Assembly: GCA_037127255.1 (NCBI GenBank)
Contig: JBANSL010000007.1
Coordinates: forward strand, 61,489,038 to 61,553,037
DNA length: 64,000 nucleotides
Source of the DNA: Persicaria tinctoria
Taxonomy: Eukaryota; Streptophyta; Magnoliopsida; Caryophyllales; Polygonaceae
Direction: 5' to 3'
Shown piece after piece: positions 31,582-43,046 of the stretch (positions are counted from its first letter, which is position 1; each line of letters opens with the position of its first letter). The notes under the pieces are model-generated. The model was not told the origin of the DNA. It made no database searches and was given only the letters and a program-made list of their open reading frames with translations. The translations under genes were made by a program, and so were the position numbers.

Positions 31582-33291
31582 TCAATCCAGAGCATCATCA
31601 GTGAGCCTCGTCCACAGTCCTTCCAGCATCGTTGAAATCCCGCTCATCTTCGTCATCACCTCCGTCTGCAGCTCCTTAATATCCAGGCGAACTTCCTCCA
31701 AGCCCAACTCTAGGTTGTCCATGCGTTCATCGAAAGCTGGAGTAGTGGGAAAGGCTTTTGAACGAGTGGCAAGACTCAAGGTCCCTTGGGGAGACCGAGT
31801 GATGCCAATCTTTTCAAGGCCTTTAGAGTCGAACATACCCGTATTACGCAACTGCTCTTCATTTTTGACATCAATTCCAGAAGCTTTGAAGATAGGGGTC
31901 AAAAGGGTAGCAAAGGGGAGGGGAGAGCCTTTTCGAGCTTTTCTGGCATGGGCCATGGTTCCAAGGATAGTGTTGGCCAGATCAGGATCAAGGCCATTTA
32001 GAATGCGGTAGAGCAGGACCATGGCATTGTCGGTTAGGAGTGAGCCAGAGTTGAGACGGGGTAAGAGGCATCTAACAATGATGTTAAAGATAATTTTTGC
32101 CTCAAGGGTTAGGGATGAGTGGGTGAGTTGTTTTGAGGTGCTGTTGGACGCTTCGGGTAGGAGATATTTGGGTCGGGCTAGGATGATGCAGTTTTCTTTT
32201 GAGGGGTTTACTTGAGCAGGTGGAACAGGGGTAGGTAAGCCTAGAGAGTCTGCAAAGTCATTGGAGTTGAGAGAGATTCTAACCCCTTTGACGACAGACT
32301 CCAAAGACCAACCATCAGGATCACTTTTGGCTTTTAGGTTTATGTAGAAAAGTCGGGTAAGCTCGGGGTAGTAAACAGTCTCAAGATTAATAAGGTTCCA
32401 GGCAGGGGATTTTTTGAGGAGCTCAATGCAAGGTAACTTCAAAGCTTCAAAGAACTTGATATCTAAAAAATCAGAACAACTAATCTTACGAGTTCTAAAC
32501 TCGTCTACCCACTTACCAGCAGTCTCAGCATCTTGAAACCAAGAGGAGGGCAAGGATTGATTTACCTGGATATAGGCCGGGGGTTCAGCGTTCTTCCTGC
32601 GTGCAACAGTTGGAGTAGCTTTCTTGATAGGCGCTACAAGACTCTTGACATGGCCCTTCCTGGTACGCTTAGGGGATGGAGGCTTGACTGGAGCAGGGGC
32701 TTTCCGCTTCTTCGGAGACGGGGGAGGAGGAGGAGAGGGAGAAGGGGATTCTTCCTCCTCTTCCTCAGACCCCGAGTCCTCACCGGACCCCGCTTCATCA
32801 CCTTCAGGTTCCTCGTCCTCTCCGGATCCCTCGTGCTCTTCCTCTTCTTCTTCCTCAGGCTCCACCTCAGATGGAACCTCTTCGACTTCGGCTTCCTTCC
32901 GAATTCGCTCAGCTTCCTCCTCGGCCAGTCTCTTAGCAAGCTCGGCCTCCTCATCGGCCTTTTTCTGTCTCAAGGCCTCCTCCTCGGCTTCCCTGGCAGC
33001 ATCTCTTTCCAGGGCAGCATCAAGGTCGTCTTCCTCTTCTTCCTCATCCTCTTCCTCAGCCAGGATCTTTCTCTTCCCCTTTTGTTTAGCACTCAAGGGT
33101 TTCTTAGCAGCACGTTTCTGAGAGCCTTTGGGAGCCGTGGCTGAGCTCGACTTGACGGTGCTCTAGACAACTGCTGGGAAGATGGCTTGAGTAGGAGGTT
33201 CGGGTGTGGGAGAAGTAGCAGTGGCCTGGCGTCCCTTGGGGGTGGCGCCAAGTCTTTTGGGAGTGACGGCTTTCTTGGTTTTGGGTGCCAT
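31582..33291 (-). pseudogene. F1 extra ORF downstream of pol (acidic, plant-transposon-protein-like), with early stop
   Basis: From ATG 33291 (MAPKTKKAVTPKRLGATP) 570 codons lie in one frame, broken only by a TAG at codon 43 (33165-33163). N-terminal: basic, Pro/Thr-rich. Then a long Glu/Asp-rich block with short basic stretches (about residues 75-200, likely coiled coil). Then a folded-looking region with WFQDAETAGKWVDEF, LTRLFYINL and ESVVKGVRISLNSNDFADSLGLP, which resembles the putative plant transposon protein domain (PF20167-like). The C-terminus is helical (FDERMDNLELGLEEVRLDIKELQ). The position is that of the env-like ORF of SIRE elements, but no signal peptide or membrane segment is seen. 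F2 at 44585-47093 carries a second version. Function unknown. Confidence 0.7.
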
Positions 33292-33760
33292 GGAGGTAGT
33301 TGGTTAGGGTTTCTTTGAGAGGTTGAAGATGAAGAAGTGGAAAGGGTTTGGATAAAATCTGAGTGTGGGTTGTAGTCAGGTACAGATTTGGTTTAAGTAG
33401 AGAGAGAGGGTGATGGATTGATGGGATGGGTTTAGGGTTCCAAGGAAAGAAATCATTACCTTGCCAAGTTGAAGGATTTTCAAATTCAAATTTGAATTCA
33501 AATTACCATAAAAATCGGACTAAACACAAACCAATTTAGTTCCATAATTAAAATATCTTAACGGTTAAGGAAATCATGAAAATAGGCAATTTTTGAAATC
33601 CGATTAAAACAAATATAATTGATTGAATATCTAAAAAGATATTAACCAAAAATATATGATCCGATATATGTACTCCACTGTTCAGTTAGCAGACCTTGAC
33701 ATAACTCTCAAAGGTCTTGACACTGAGTGGAGTTTATCTTTCGTAAAGGGAAAGCTCCCC

Positions 33761-35705
33761 CTACGAAAGTGCATCCTTGTCAAGCATCCCAATCTCTCGT
33801 CTAATGAAGGTGAACCTGTCCTCTGCCAAAGGCTTAGTAAAAATGTCAGCCCATTGATAATCAGTAGAAATAAAAGATATGGACACATCACCTTTTTCAA
33901 CATGATCTCTAATGAAATGATGTCTTACATCAATATGCTTGGTCCTTGAATGTTGAACAGGATTCTTAGTGATGGATATGGCACTTGTATTGTCACACTT
34001 AATTGGGATACCCTTGAGGTTGATGCCAAGATCTCGCATTTGTTGAGCTATCCAAAGGATTTGGGAGCAACAAGCTCCAGCTGCAATGTATTCGGCTTTT
34101 GCAGTGGATAGAGCGACTGAATTTTGCTTCTTTGAGTGCCAACTGATCAAGGATGCTCCTAAGAATTGGCAACACCCTGATGTGCTCTTTCTATCCACCT
34201 TGTAGCCTGCAAAATCTGCATCAGAATATCCAATTAAAGTGAAATCCTTTTGCTTTGGGTACCATAGTCCAAGTTCCTTAGTGCCATTGAGATATCGAAA
34301 GATCCTCTTCACAGCCACGAGGTGAGATTCTTTGGGATCAGCTTGAAACCTAGCACACATGCAAACACTAAACATAATGTCAGGTCTACTAGCCGTGAGA
34401 TATAATAAAGATCCAATCATTCCTCGATACTCCTTTTGATTGACACTTGTTCCAGTCTTGTCTTGATCTAGAGACAATGTTGAGCTCATGGGAGTCTTGG
34501 CTGCTTTGGATTGATCCATCTTGAACTTCTTCAAGAGATCCTTAGTGTACTTGCTTTGGTTGACGAAGATTCCTTTCTTGGATTGATGAACTTGTATCCC
34601 CAAAAAGAAGTTTAGTTCACCCATTAAGCTCATCTCAAATTCACTGCACATAATGTCAGAAAATTCCTTGCACAAAGATGTGTTAGTAGCACCAAATAAT
34701 ATATCATCAACATAAATTTGAATAACCAAAATGTCCTTTCCTTTGGTCTTGATAAAAAGAGTCTTGTCGATCAACCCTCTTTTAAAATCATTTTCTAAAA
34801 GATATTTTGACAAGCGCTCGTACCAAGCTCTTGGGGCTTGTTTCAAACCATAAAGCGCCTTGTCAAGTTTATAAACATGATTGGGAAATTCTGAACTTTC
34901 AAAACCTGGGGGTTGAGCCACATAAACTTCTTCTTCTAAAAAACCATTAAGAAAAGCACACTTGACATCCATTTGATATAACTTTATGCTCATGAAAGAT
35001 GCAAATGCTAATAAAATGCGAATGGCTTCAAGCCTGGCTACGGGAGCAAAAGTCTCCTCGTAGTCAATACCTTCCTCTTGATTGTAGCCTTGAGCAACAA
35101 GCCGTGCCTTGTTCCTCACAATCTTGCCATTCTCATCTAGCTTGTTTCGAAACACCCATCGAGTGCCAATGACTGATTGATGCTTTGGTCTAGGCTTCAA
35201 AGTCCAGACTTTGTTCCTCTCGAATTCATTGAGTTCACTTTGCATAGCTATAATCCAGTCTGGCTCCTGAAGTGCCTCATTTACCTTCTTTGGCTCAATA
35301 AGAGAAACAAACGCGTTAAAAGCACAAAGATCTTTAAGTTTAGAACGAGTTTGAACACTAGAAGTAGGGTCAGAAATGATATCCTTTAATGAGTGTGATG
35401 AGGAGTATTTGAATTTCCTTTTGCTAGTCTCAGCTCCTTGATTCGTCACACCATCAGGATTGATTTGTGGTACATCTGACTCCGTGGTTCTGTTAGGTTT
35501 AGTTACAACAGTTTCTGACGTCTCAACACTGTTGGATCGGACACCAAGGGCTTTGGACGAATCTTCAACACCTTGGGCCAATTCTTCAGTGTCAAGAATC
35601 GGTTCCTGCATGTTCCTCTTCTCTGTGTTCATGGTAGCAGCATCATCACCTTCCTCGTTCTCTTCATGGATATTAAGATCTATATCTGCAACACTTTCTA
35701 ACCTT
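33761..35705 (-). pseudogene. F1 reverse transcriptase and RNase H
   Basis: RT begins near [22 protein letters not shown] and carries [11 protein letters not shown], the catalytic core. RNase H shows [19 protein letters not shown] and [12 protein letters not shown], where the family usually has STTEAEY, then KCDNTSAI and [13 protein letters not shown]. It ends at 33761 ([10 protein letters not shown]). DKTLFIK is typical of the SIRE clade. The frame is open further back to 35785, but that part is the pre-integrase segment read out of frame. The integrase core expected just upstream is missing. Confidence 0.88.
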
Positions 35706-36299
35706 TTTGGGTTTGAAGGAGCTACGTGTTTGTTTACCTCGTGTGCAAGCATTGCACATGTCAATACCTTTGAAGTCCATCTCATGTAGCCCTCTTACAA
35801 GTCCTTTGGACACAAGCTTCTGTAGTGTATGTGGACTCACATGACCGAGTCTCCTGTGCCAAAGCTTTGGATCGTCCGTCAAGGCCTTTAAACAGGTTAA
35901 GCTACCTTGTGCCACTTGATCAGCATTTACAGCGTATATGTTGTTGTAACGGTATGCAGTCAGAATAACTTCACCTGTATCATCTCTGCACACTATACAT
36001 CTTTTCTTGTTAAATCTGACATTGTTACCACTATCACATAATTGAGAAACGCTAAGCAAATTATACTTTAAACCATTAACAAGATAGACATTTTTAATAC
36101 TATGGCTGGAATCACTTCCAACACTACCAATACCAACAATGTCGCATTTCCCTTTGTCACCAAGAGTGATTGTTCCCGTGGATTGCTCCTTTAGATCATG
36201 AAAGAGAGAACTCTTCCCACTCATATGCCTCGAGCAACCACTATCAATAATCCATTTGTGTTCTTTCACTTTGGTGATCTCCTGCAAAACAAACATCAA
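35690..36299 (-). pseudogene. F1 protease and gag-pre-integrase segment, truncated before integrase
   Basis: Reads KEHKWIIDSGCSRHMSG (aspartic protease active site), continues through the protease body and the zinc-binding pre-integrase (LWHRRLGHVSPHTL...[14 protein letters not shown]), then ends at the deletion junction near 35700. The first integrase motif (H-D--GP) and the whole DD35E core are absent. Its frame differs from that of Gag and RT, which share one frame. The ATG region overlaps the gag stop (36296-36298). Confidence 0.85.
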
Positions 36300-38095
36300 C
36301 CTTTGTGGCTAGACCAATAAGCAAATTTGGATCCATTGTTGGGGTAAACCATATTAGGTAAAATAGTGCCTTTTGGGACCCAAACTTGTGTTATCCGTTC
36401 TTTTCTCAAATGAACAGGAAATGTATTGCGAATAATATAAGGATCCTTTCTTCTATAAGGGCAGGTCTCTTTTACATGTCCCTTTCTAGCACAATGGTGA
36501 CATATAGGAGAGGTTCTGCTTCCTTTAGCCTTTACAAAAGTGGTAATGTGTTGCTTCTTTAAAAACTTTGGATTGTAACCAATACCACTTTTGTTTAGAG
36601 AGCTTTGTTGCTCACCCAACATCTTATCGAGAGTGCCTTTGGATTTGGTAAAACTTATGAGGGCTGTCTGTTGGTCTAGAATCTTATTATTCAGGGAGAT
36701 CTTCTCGTTCTCTAAGTCATGATGCACATTTCTTAGAGAGGAGAGATCTTGCTTGAGTTCAGATTTCTCCGAGTCATGCGTCTTGACTTTAGTGTCAAGA
36801 CCTGAATAAGAAGCTTCAAGACCTTTGACCCTCATAGACAGATCCTCAATAGTTTTCCCCTGATCCACAGTTCTCTTAATAAGAATGTTAGTTTGGGCAA
36901 TAAGCTTCTCTTCATTGGCAATCATATTTGAAAGGAATTCCGATAATACCTCTTTTGGACTTTCCATTAGTTCTCTTACAGTAGCTTCAAGCTTTTCATC
37001 GTGGGATTCATTTTCTGAGGCCCTAAGACAGATGTTGGCCTTCTCATCGTCGGAGTCAGAGTCGGAATCACTCCAAGTAGCCACCATAGCTTTCTTCTTC
37101 CATTTGTCACCTTTCTTGGGCTGGCTCTTAGTCTTTTGAGGGCAGTCCTTCACAAGATGATCTGTTTCACCACATTCAAAACAAGACAACGGTTTAGTCT
37201 TCTTTTCATATTTGTTGTATTGAGGCTTACCTCGAAATTTTGAAGACTCTGATCCATCCTTGTTGTTGAATTGCTTCTTCATTTTGATAATTCGAGCAAG
37301 GCCTCTTGTGATAAGAGCAAAAGGATCATCCTCATCGTCATCCTCATCTTCAGAATCAGATCCATCCTTGGACTCATCCTTCTTAGACTTGAGTGCCAAG
37401 TTCTTGGTGCTAGCTGGAAGTTCTCCATCGTCTTCATTAAGGATCATCTCATGCGTGATCAGCTTTCCAAGAAGGTCATCAAGGGGTAAAGTGGTGAGGT
37501 CCTGGGCTTCCTCTATAGCTGTTACTTTTGGACCCCATTTCTCCTTTGGAAGGCACCTCAGTATCTTCCTCACTTTCTCAACGTTGGTAAAGCTCTTGCC
37601 GAGAGAGTCAAGGTTGTTGGTGATTTCTGTGAATCGTGTGAACATGGCTTTGATTGACTGATCGGACTTCATCTTGAAGAGCTCATACTTTCGAAGGAAG
37701 ATGCTGATCTTGGTGTCTTTTACTTGGCTCGTTCCTTCATAGGTGACGACCAACTTGTCCCAAATCTCTTTAGCTGACCTACAAGAGGAAATACGGTTAA
37801 ACTCATCAGTGCTAAGACCACAATAAAGTAAGTTGATAGCCCTGTCGTTTTTGGAGATGGTTTCAAGATCTGCTTGGTTGTAATCAGACTCCTTCTTTGC
37901 CACTTTGGTATCGTTTGGTCCTTCCTTCTCTGGAATCTTCGGACCATTCTCTATAATGTTCCAAAGCTCTAGATCTTGGTCAATGATGAACATCTTCATC
38001 AAAGATCTCCAGTGGACAAAGTTGTTTCCTACAAAGAGTGGCGGTCTGCTTGTGGACCTTCCCTGTGCAAATCCTCCGCTTGCTTCACCAGACAT
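36296..38095 (-). CDS. F1 Gag (599 aa)
   Basis: Starts at ATG 38095 (MSGEASGGFAQGRSTSRPPLF). The UBN2-type Copia Gag core follows (GNNFVHWRSLMKMFI to about residue 210). A first CCHC knuckle (CFECGETDHLVKDC) starts at about residue 305, then a long region with coiled-coil character, and a second CCHC (CHHCARKGHVKETC) near residue 535. Two knuckles and a long spacer fit SIRE-type Gag. The frame is open throughout, so Gag may be made even though pol is damaged. It would assemble the cytoplasmic particle that packages element RNA. Confidence 0.88.
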   Translation of the reverse strand: MSGEASGGFAQGRSTSRPPLFVGNNFVHWRSLMKMFIIDQDLELWNIIENGPKIPEKEGPNDTKVAKKESDYNQADLETISKNDRAINLLYCGLSTDEFNRISSCRSAKEIWDKLVVTYEGTSQVKDTKISIFLRKYELFKMKSDQSIKAMFTRFTEITNNLDSLGKSFTNVEKVRKILRCLPKEKWGPKVTAIEEAQDLTTLPLDDLLGKLITHEMILNEDDGELPASTKNLALKSKKDESKDGSDSEDEDDDEDDPFALITRGLARIIKMKKQFNNKDGSESSKFRGKPQYNKYEKKTKPLSCFECGETDHLVKDCPQKTKSQPKKGDKWKKKAMVATWSDSDSDSDDEKANICLRASENESHDEKLEATVRELMESPKEVLSEFLSNMIANEEKLIAQTNILIKRTVDQGKTIEDLSMRVKGLEASYSGLDTKVKTHDSEKSELKQDLSSLRNVHHDLENEKISLNNKILDQQTALISFTKSKGTLDKMLGEQQSSLNKSGIGYNPKFLKKQHITTFVKAKGSRTSPICHHCARKGHVKETCPYRRKDPYIIRNTFPVHLRKERITQVWVPKGTILPNMVYPNNGSKFAYWSSHKG

Positions 38096-38139
38096 GATCG
38101 AAAACTCACAAGATTGTTAGATCAAAAACAGTGAGTAAA

Positions 38140-38151
38140 GCTCTGATACCA
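38140..38151 (-). other. Primer binding site of F1
   Basis: Read on the minus strand TGGTATCAGAGC, two bases after the 5' LTR. It is complementary to initiator tRNA-Met. Confidence 0.92.
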
Positions 38152-38153
38152 AT

Positions 38154-39166
38154 TGAAGGTTCGATAATGTAAAAACAATGTAATAAGAAATACTCTAGAA
38201 GGGGGGTTGAATAGAGTATGCCCGTTTTTCGCAGAAAGTCTCAAGACTTTTGAAGCTTGAATCAAAACTCTTGAGATTAAACCCGAATCAAAAAGTTAGA
38301 CAATCGAACCAAGTGCGGAAATAAGGTAAAGCAAATAAGTAAAGGACACGAGTAATTGTTTACGAGGTTCAGCACAACTGGCCTACGTCCCCGCCTAGGG
38401 TTCTTCCACAACCCTAGGATTCAAAGTCTTTATTGAATGCTTAGCTTAGGATCCTAATAGCTCACCGAGAAGCCTCTCTCCTATACAATTGCAATCTAGT
38501 CAACTCACATTCCCTTGGAGTCCTAGACCAATCTAGAAGAGCCCCACCTCTCTCATCTATCTAGTACAATCCTCTAACTCTCGCAAATCAATAGCCTAGT
38601 GCAACTTCCCGAGTTATAAACTCTCGAGTAACACTTGAAATAAATATATCCTATAAGCTCACAGTGACTCTCAAAGGCTTTGAAATAAACAACAAACTAT
38701 TTGAGCGCTTTGCAGAGAGACACTTGGAAGACAGATCGCTTGAATGAATTGAAGCTCGTGTGTAGCACTTGTACTTCTGTCTTCTCCTTCCTTTCCTTTA
38801 TATAATAGCATGGAGATCGCATGGAGCGTGAGGATCTTCATCACCAGATCTCCAACGGCTCTTTCCAATCAGGTTTTGATCTTGGATCTTCTATTTAAGG
38901 ATACTTCGAAGCCATGATCTATTTTGAACCGATCTTCTCAACAAGTAAAGGGAAGGATGTAATCTTGATTTATACTTCCTGAAATGGTTAGTCCAACGAG
39001 TATATATAATATAAAGGAAGTATATAATAAGATAAAATAATATACGAATAATAAGTTAGGTTTTGTATTTCATCAACTGTTAACGCTCCAAGGCCTTTGA
39101 CACAAAAAAACCTGTCAAAGCCTTTGGAACATCTTTTCCGATTTTCATCAAGGGAGGGAGTTATCA
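38154..39166 (-). repeat. 5' LTR of F1
   Basis: 1013 bp, same length as the 3' LTR and about 99% identical by eye. It drives F1 transcription on the minus strand. Confidence 0.93.
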
Positions 39167-39171
39167 GAGTG

Positions 39172-40107
39172 CATATTTTTGATTGAAAACCACGAAAGGA
39201 GGTAAAATCGATGTTGCTTTTGACATATTGCAGGATAAGAGGACGGGGGATATTATATTTTCCATACAATGCTCATATTTTGATATTCCAAGCTTTACCT
39301 ATGCTTATGTGTCACAAGAGCCTTATTAAGTCGTATTTCATATATTGCTCCACATGATCTAAATATTTCCCATTTTCTACCTTATTTCCTTATTCGGGAA
39401 TTATTTTAAGAATGGAATTACATTATGGAGATTATTATATGGTATTTGTGTTGTTATATATCATCATTGGAGTTCGGCAGGAAAGTTTCAAAGTTATAGA
39501 AAATTTAATCAGTGAAAGAAAATCTAGTCACCTTAGGAGATAAAGGTAGATCGACCTTGCTTGCGTTGAGATAATAGTTCCACAAGATCGGACACCAAGG
39601 TGAGGAGTCTGAAGCACTAAGTATCTGGGCCATGCATGACACCCATGTTTGCGACTCCCGAGAAGGCAGTGCTCAGGTTAGAGAGGTAAAAGCATAATAT
39701 TGAAAAAAGCAATGAGCGAATGAGCAAAGGGTGAGAAATCAGAGGAAGAAGAAATGTGGTATGAAAAGTTTGAAATTACTCCATTTCCCTATATCATTAG
39801 CACCACATGACCAAAAAATTGCCCACCTTTAGCCTTTAACCAATCTATTCCTTATTGAGCTTGATAAAGTCCTCTTGATTATTGTTGCTTTGTCACTTAT
39901 AAAATGTTTTTTCATAACCCTACTTTTGTGTCTACATGTTGCTTTTATTCATATGCATTGAATTGGTGACATTAGTACCATTGCGAGGATGGTAATTGAT
40001 TGCACAGACATATGAGAATGAATATTTGTTGTTGAGAGTTTAATTTCTTACCCTGTATGACCATTAAAAATATTGCTTGAGGACAAGCAAGCTTAAGTAT
40101 GGGGTGT
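39172..40107 (+). other. 3' internal end of family D (array 1), with shared box
   Basis: Continues the D sequence broken by F1. It contains the conserved box CATGACACCCATGTTTGC (about 39635-39652), shared with element E and the other D copies. It ends with GCTTGAGGACAAGCAAGC and the purine tract AAGTATGGGG before the next LTR. Confidence 0.7.
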
Positions 40108-40945
40108 CGATGTGCGCTCAATTAACCATGTTTTACGCTTACATTCATATCGATTTCTGTGAGCATTTCATATTTCTGGGTTTAATTTATACAGAATATG
40201 TGTAGGTTCTTTGTATTTGCAATATATAGAGATCTACACAAGTTTCTGTTTAATTTCGCAGAAATCGGATGCACTTTGGAGCCAAAAGGAAAGTCATGAA
40301 AACATTGGAGAAACTAAGGAAGAACATATGCGTGATGGTGCAGCTGGAGAAAACACACTTTTTGCCATTCATCATTTTGAATCAAGTTCTGATATCTTCA
40401 TGAGAGTTGTAGCCCTCGAAAAGATATTTCCAACTCATATTCATATGCGTCAATCGGACGAACGAGGACACGGAAAAGTGTGTTTCAAGACGGAGAAGAA
40501 TGTTGAAAGCGCGCACATGAATAGTCGACGTCGACCAAACTGGTCGTTGTCGAGTACTTTTTGGTCAACTTGCATCCCAAAAGTCGAGATTGAGCACCAA
40601 ACGAGCACTAGACAACTCGAGGACACAAAGTCTACTTGATGTCGAGTACATCTCAGTAACGCGTCGAAATCGAGTGGAGATTCAGATAAGATGTTACTTA
40701 CCTACCAAGGCACAAATATCTATCATGAAGAGAAGATATATTTATCCACATTAGGAATTCCTATATTTACTTTAAGAGATTTAAGTGTTTATTTATCAAA
40801 TTTATAACTTAGAAAAGAGATAGATATATTTAGGATAAAGATTTGATTGTTCTTTCCTTGATAAGCGGGGATTGAAAACTATAAATAAAGCCCTAGGGGC
40901 TTGATTTTCATACATTCAAGCCAAGTCGTCTTCGAGCGCAATGAT

Positions 40946-40988
<43 letters not shown>

Positions 40989-41215
40989 GTGAGAGAGGAG
41001 AGAGAGGAGGAAAGAGACGATTGCGTGGTTGTAAGTTTTAGGTGATCCTTATTTATGATATTGAAGCGAAACTGATCTTATTATGAATTTGGATTAATTA
41101 TGAAATTGGGATAGTAACACTTAGAGTTTATGCGATAGCCTCTATATTCATATTTGTTAATGACAAAAGTTATTTGATATAAAGCATGCATCTTTATGTG
41201 ATTTATAATCTACAA
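40108..41215 (+). repeat. Family D LTR, array 1 copy 2 (ends approximate)
   Basis: Starts about CGATGTGCGCTCAATT after AAGTATGGGGTGT. It contains a small motif cluster (40520-40680), a TATA box CTATAAATAAAGCCC near 40880 and a (GA)n microsatellite. It is diverged from copy 1, so this array is older than array 2. Confidence 0.55.
40948..41012 (+). repeat. (GA)n microsatellite inside a D LTR
   Basis: About 36 bp of pure GA followed by interrupted GA/GGA repeats. It lies downstream of the LTR TATA box, so it is probably transcribed. Confidence 0.9.
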
Positions 41216-41400
41216 ATATGTGTATTGTTGCGGTGATCCCTAACCTTGGAAGTTTTCACTTTTATTATCTTTTTTTTTTGTTATTGTCCGCTTAAATTCT
41301 ATACAGGTTACCCGACATGAAACCACCATTCCCTCTCCATCACTCGACATCGACAGAGTCTTAGTCAACGCCGACAGCAACCCTCGTCACTTTTTCCTGC

Positions 41401-42380
41401 TATCCCTGAACCCCGAAACCAACTAAACCTAGAACCGCTGACTTTTCTCATGAGGACGAACCTGACTCCATTATCCTATAATTGGGTCTTGACTACAAAT
41501 TTATTTGCTCGAGAAACCCTCTCGTCAATTTGTTCCTCAAGAAACAGGTCATACTTGTCCTAGAAGTGGAAAGAAAATGAATTCAATAACTCAGAACACA
41601 AAAACCAAAACCAAAACAAAAAACCAAGCTCAGAACAGCAAAACCAAAAGCTGAATATAACATATCACAACAACAGAAAAATGAAACGAACTGAACATAG
41701 GAACAAAACTAGACATAGGAAAAGAAAGGAACTAAAAATAAATGAACATAGGAGCTCAACATAGGAACAAAAGAAAAAGCTAGGGAAAAAACAAAAACCA
41801 ATACATAAATTATAACAATAGATCACAACACAAGAGTGAAGAACACCAAAACCAAAACCAATCCATAACCAATACCCAAAACAAGATATAAAAGACCACA
41901 TCACATAAACATTTGAAACAACAAATCCATAACCAATACCAAAAGCAAGATATAAAAATTAAAACAACAGATCCCAACACAAGATTAAAGAACACCAAAA
42001 CCAAAACCAATCTATAACCAATATCAAAAGCAAGATATAAAAGATCGCATCACATAACCAATACCAGAAGCCAGAACACTTGAATGCACATTTGAATTTC
42101 TAAGGCATAAAAGTCACAGTTCAAATCATGCACATTACACAATCAAAAGCATTAAGTAGTTAAAGGGTAACTTCAAATACTAACTTACCACAGTTTCTAG
42201 GCACTGAGCACCTGCCCAAGAACCATCTTTTTTTTTTCTATGACACTGTTCAAATGTTTTCTTTGGTGTGAGATCTTTTCCAAGCTCCTCCCTTTGTGGA
42301 AAAATTGTATTAGTTTCATTAATTAGATATATACACTAAATAGAGAGTAAATGGGTAAACAAAATGATGTCAGAAGACAA
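41401..42380. repeat. A-rich spacer with imperfect tandem repeat
   Basis: No gene. At 41818-42060 a unit of about 145 bp (AACACCAAAACCAAAACCAA, CCATAACCAATAC, AAGCAAGATATAAAAGA) occurs twice plus a partial copy. It may be a subterminal region of the CACTA element whose coding fragment follows. Confidence 0.55.
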
Positions 42381-42716
42381 CTAAGGTGTACATACCAGTC
42401 GCTTCTTGATTACGGTTGTGGAAACCGAACCACCACTGAACATTTGTGTGCCCTTCTTTGTTGCTACAACTCTGTTTTGCTTGTTCACTTCATATTTGTG
42501 TAGAAATTTGTCCTCCTTTTCCCATCTCTCCCACATTTTGACCCATATGACTTGCTTTACCCACGAAGGCTTTTTCTTTGTTCTCCCCGTGCGAGCCTTC
42601 CCGAAGACGTTCCTTAGGTGATCCCCTCCCTTAGTGTTGAATGCTTTGCGAATTGCTGAGTCTGGGTATAAAATTTCATCCCTAGTTGCTTGTGCCTGAA
42701 TATATTGAACCAACAC
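42381..42716 (-). pseudogene. CACTA (En/Spm) transposase fragment
   Basis: A 111-residue frame with WVKMWERWEKEDKFLHKYEVNKQNR and KKGTQMFSGGSVST, resembling the plant Transposase_24-type protein of CACTA transposons, where an N-R---- GG-S motif is typical. Upstream on the same strand (42780-42850) a further exon-like piece may exist (VMVGNVQ). No complete transposase or CACTA terminus is present. Confidence 0.55.
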
Positions 42717-43046
42717 ATTAACCAGGAGGCATTATTTATTCAGACATACATATGTAATAAAAGTAACAATCTTATTGAATTGTTTTGTACCTTGAACATT
42801 TCCCACCATAACTCCAAGGTGGTGTTAGGAACATCGCTCCATCATATGTAGGGGCCATCGAAATAGGAGTGAATAATTTGTGTGAGGACTCCAAACACAG
42901 GATTGCTTGCATCAAAGTTTCATAAGGAACATAAAAAAAATTTTGGGAATGTATTAGACACTAAGATTTGAAGAATTTCCGTGCATTATATTGGATATGT
43001 AGTAGACACTTGATTTATAATCTAAAATCAAAGCTTCATAAGGTAC
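42717..43046. other. Spacer with duplicated phrases
   Basis: No intact gene. GACACTAAGATTTGAAG, ATTATATTGGATATGT and CTTGATTTATAATCTAA occur here and again at about 44265-44365, on the other side of the LTR that follows. Confidence 0.6.

Larger units (their letters stand above)
30217..39166 (-). mobile_element. F1: SIRE-like Copia element without integrase core, with extra ORF
   Basis: An 8950-bp element on the minus strand with 1013-bp LTRs (38154-39166 is 5', 30217-31229 is 3') and a perfect GAGTG target duplication (30212-30216, 39167-39171). LTRs differ at about ten positions by eye (about 99% identical). Order: Gag, protease/gag-pre-integrase, RT-RNase H, extra ORF. Large size, long LTRs and an ORF after pol fit the SIRE/Maximus lineage. 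The integrase catalytic core is deleted, so this copy depends on others to insert. It lies inside D array 1. Confidence 0.93.
22702..41400 (+). mobile_element. Array 1 of Gypsy family D (plus strand), interrupted by F1
   Basis: Order on the plus strand: 3' internal end (22702-23509), LTR (23513 to about 24830), internal sequence with protease and pol remnants (to 30216 and 39172-40104), LTR (40108 to about 41215), and the start of another internal region (to about 41400). Each LTR follows a purine-rich AAGTATGGGG tract and the phrase GCTTGAGnACAAGCAAGC, as in Athila-like Gypsy elements. TATAAATAAAGCCC boxes lie within the LTRs (near 24322 and 40882). The layout, internal-LTR-internal-LTR-internal, is a tandem array and not one element. 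No RT, RNase H or integrase is present. LTR 3' ends are approximate because no clear primer site was recognised. Confidence 0.75.

Noticed and set aside
32533..33144. Long plus-strand frames rich in Ser or Leu/Arg opposite the F1 extra ORF
   Set aside because: They are the antisense shadow of the Glu-rich minus-strand block; the minus frame has the family relation with F2.
41665..42010. Hydrophobic Phe/Leu/Cys-rich minus frames that could look like membrane proteins
   Set aside because: Produced by the A-rich tandem repeat read on the opposite strand; no start context or homology.
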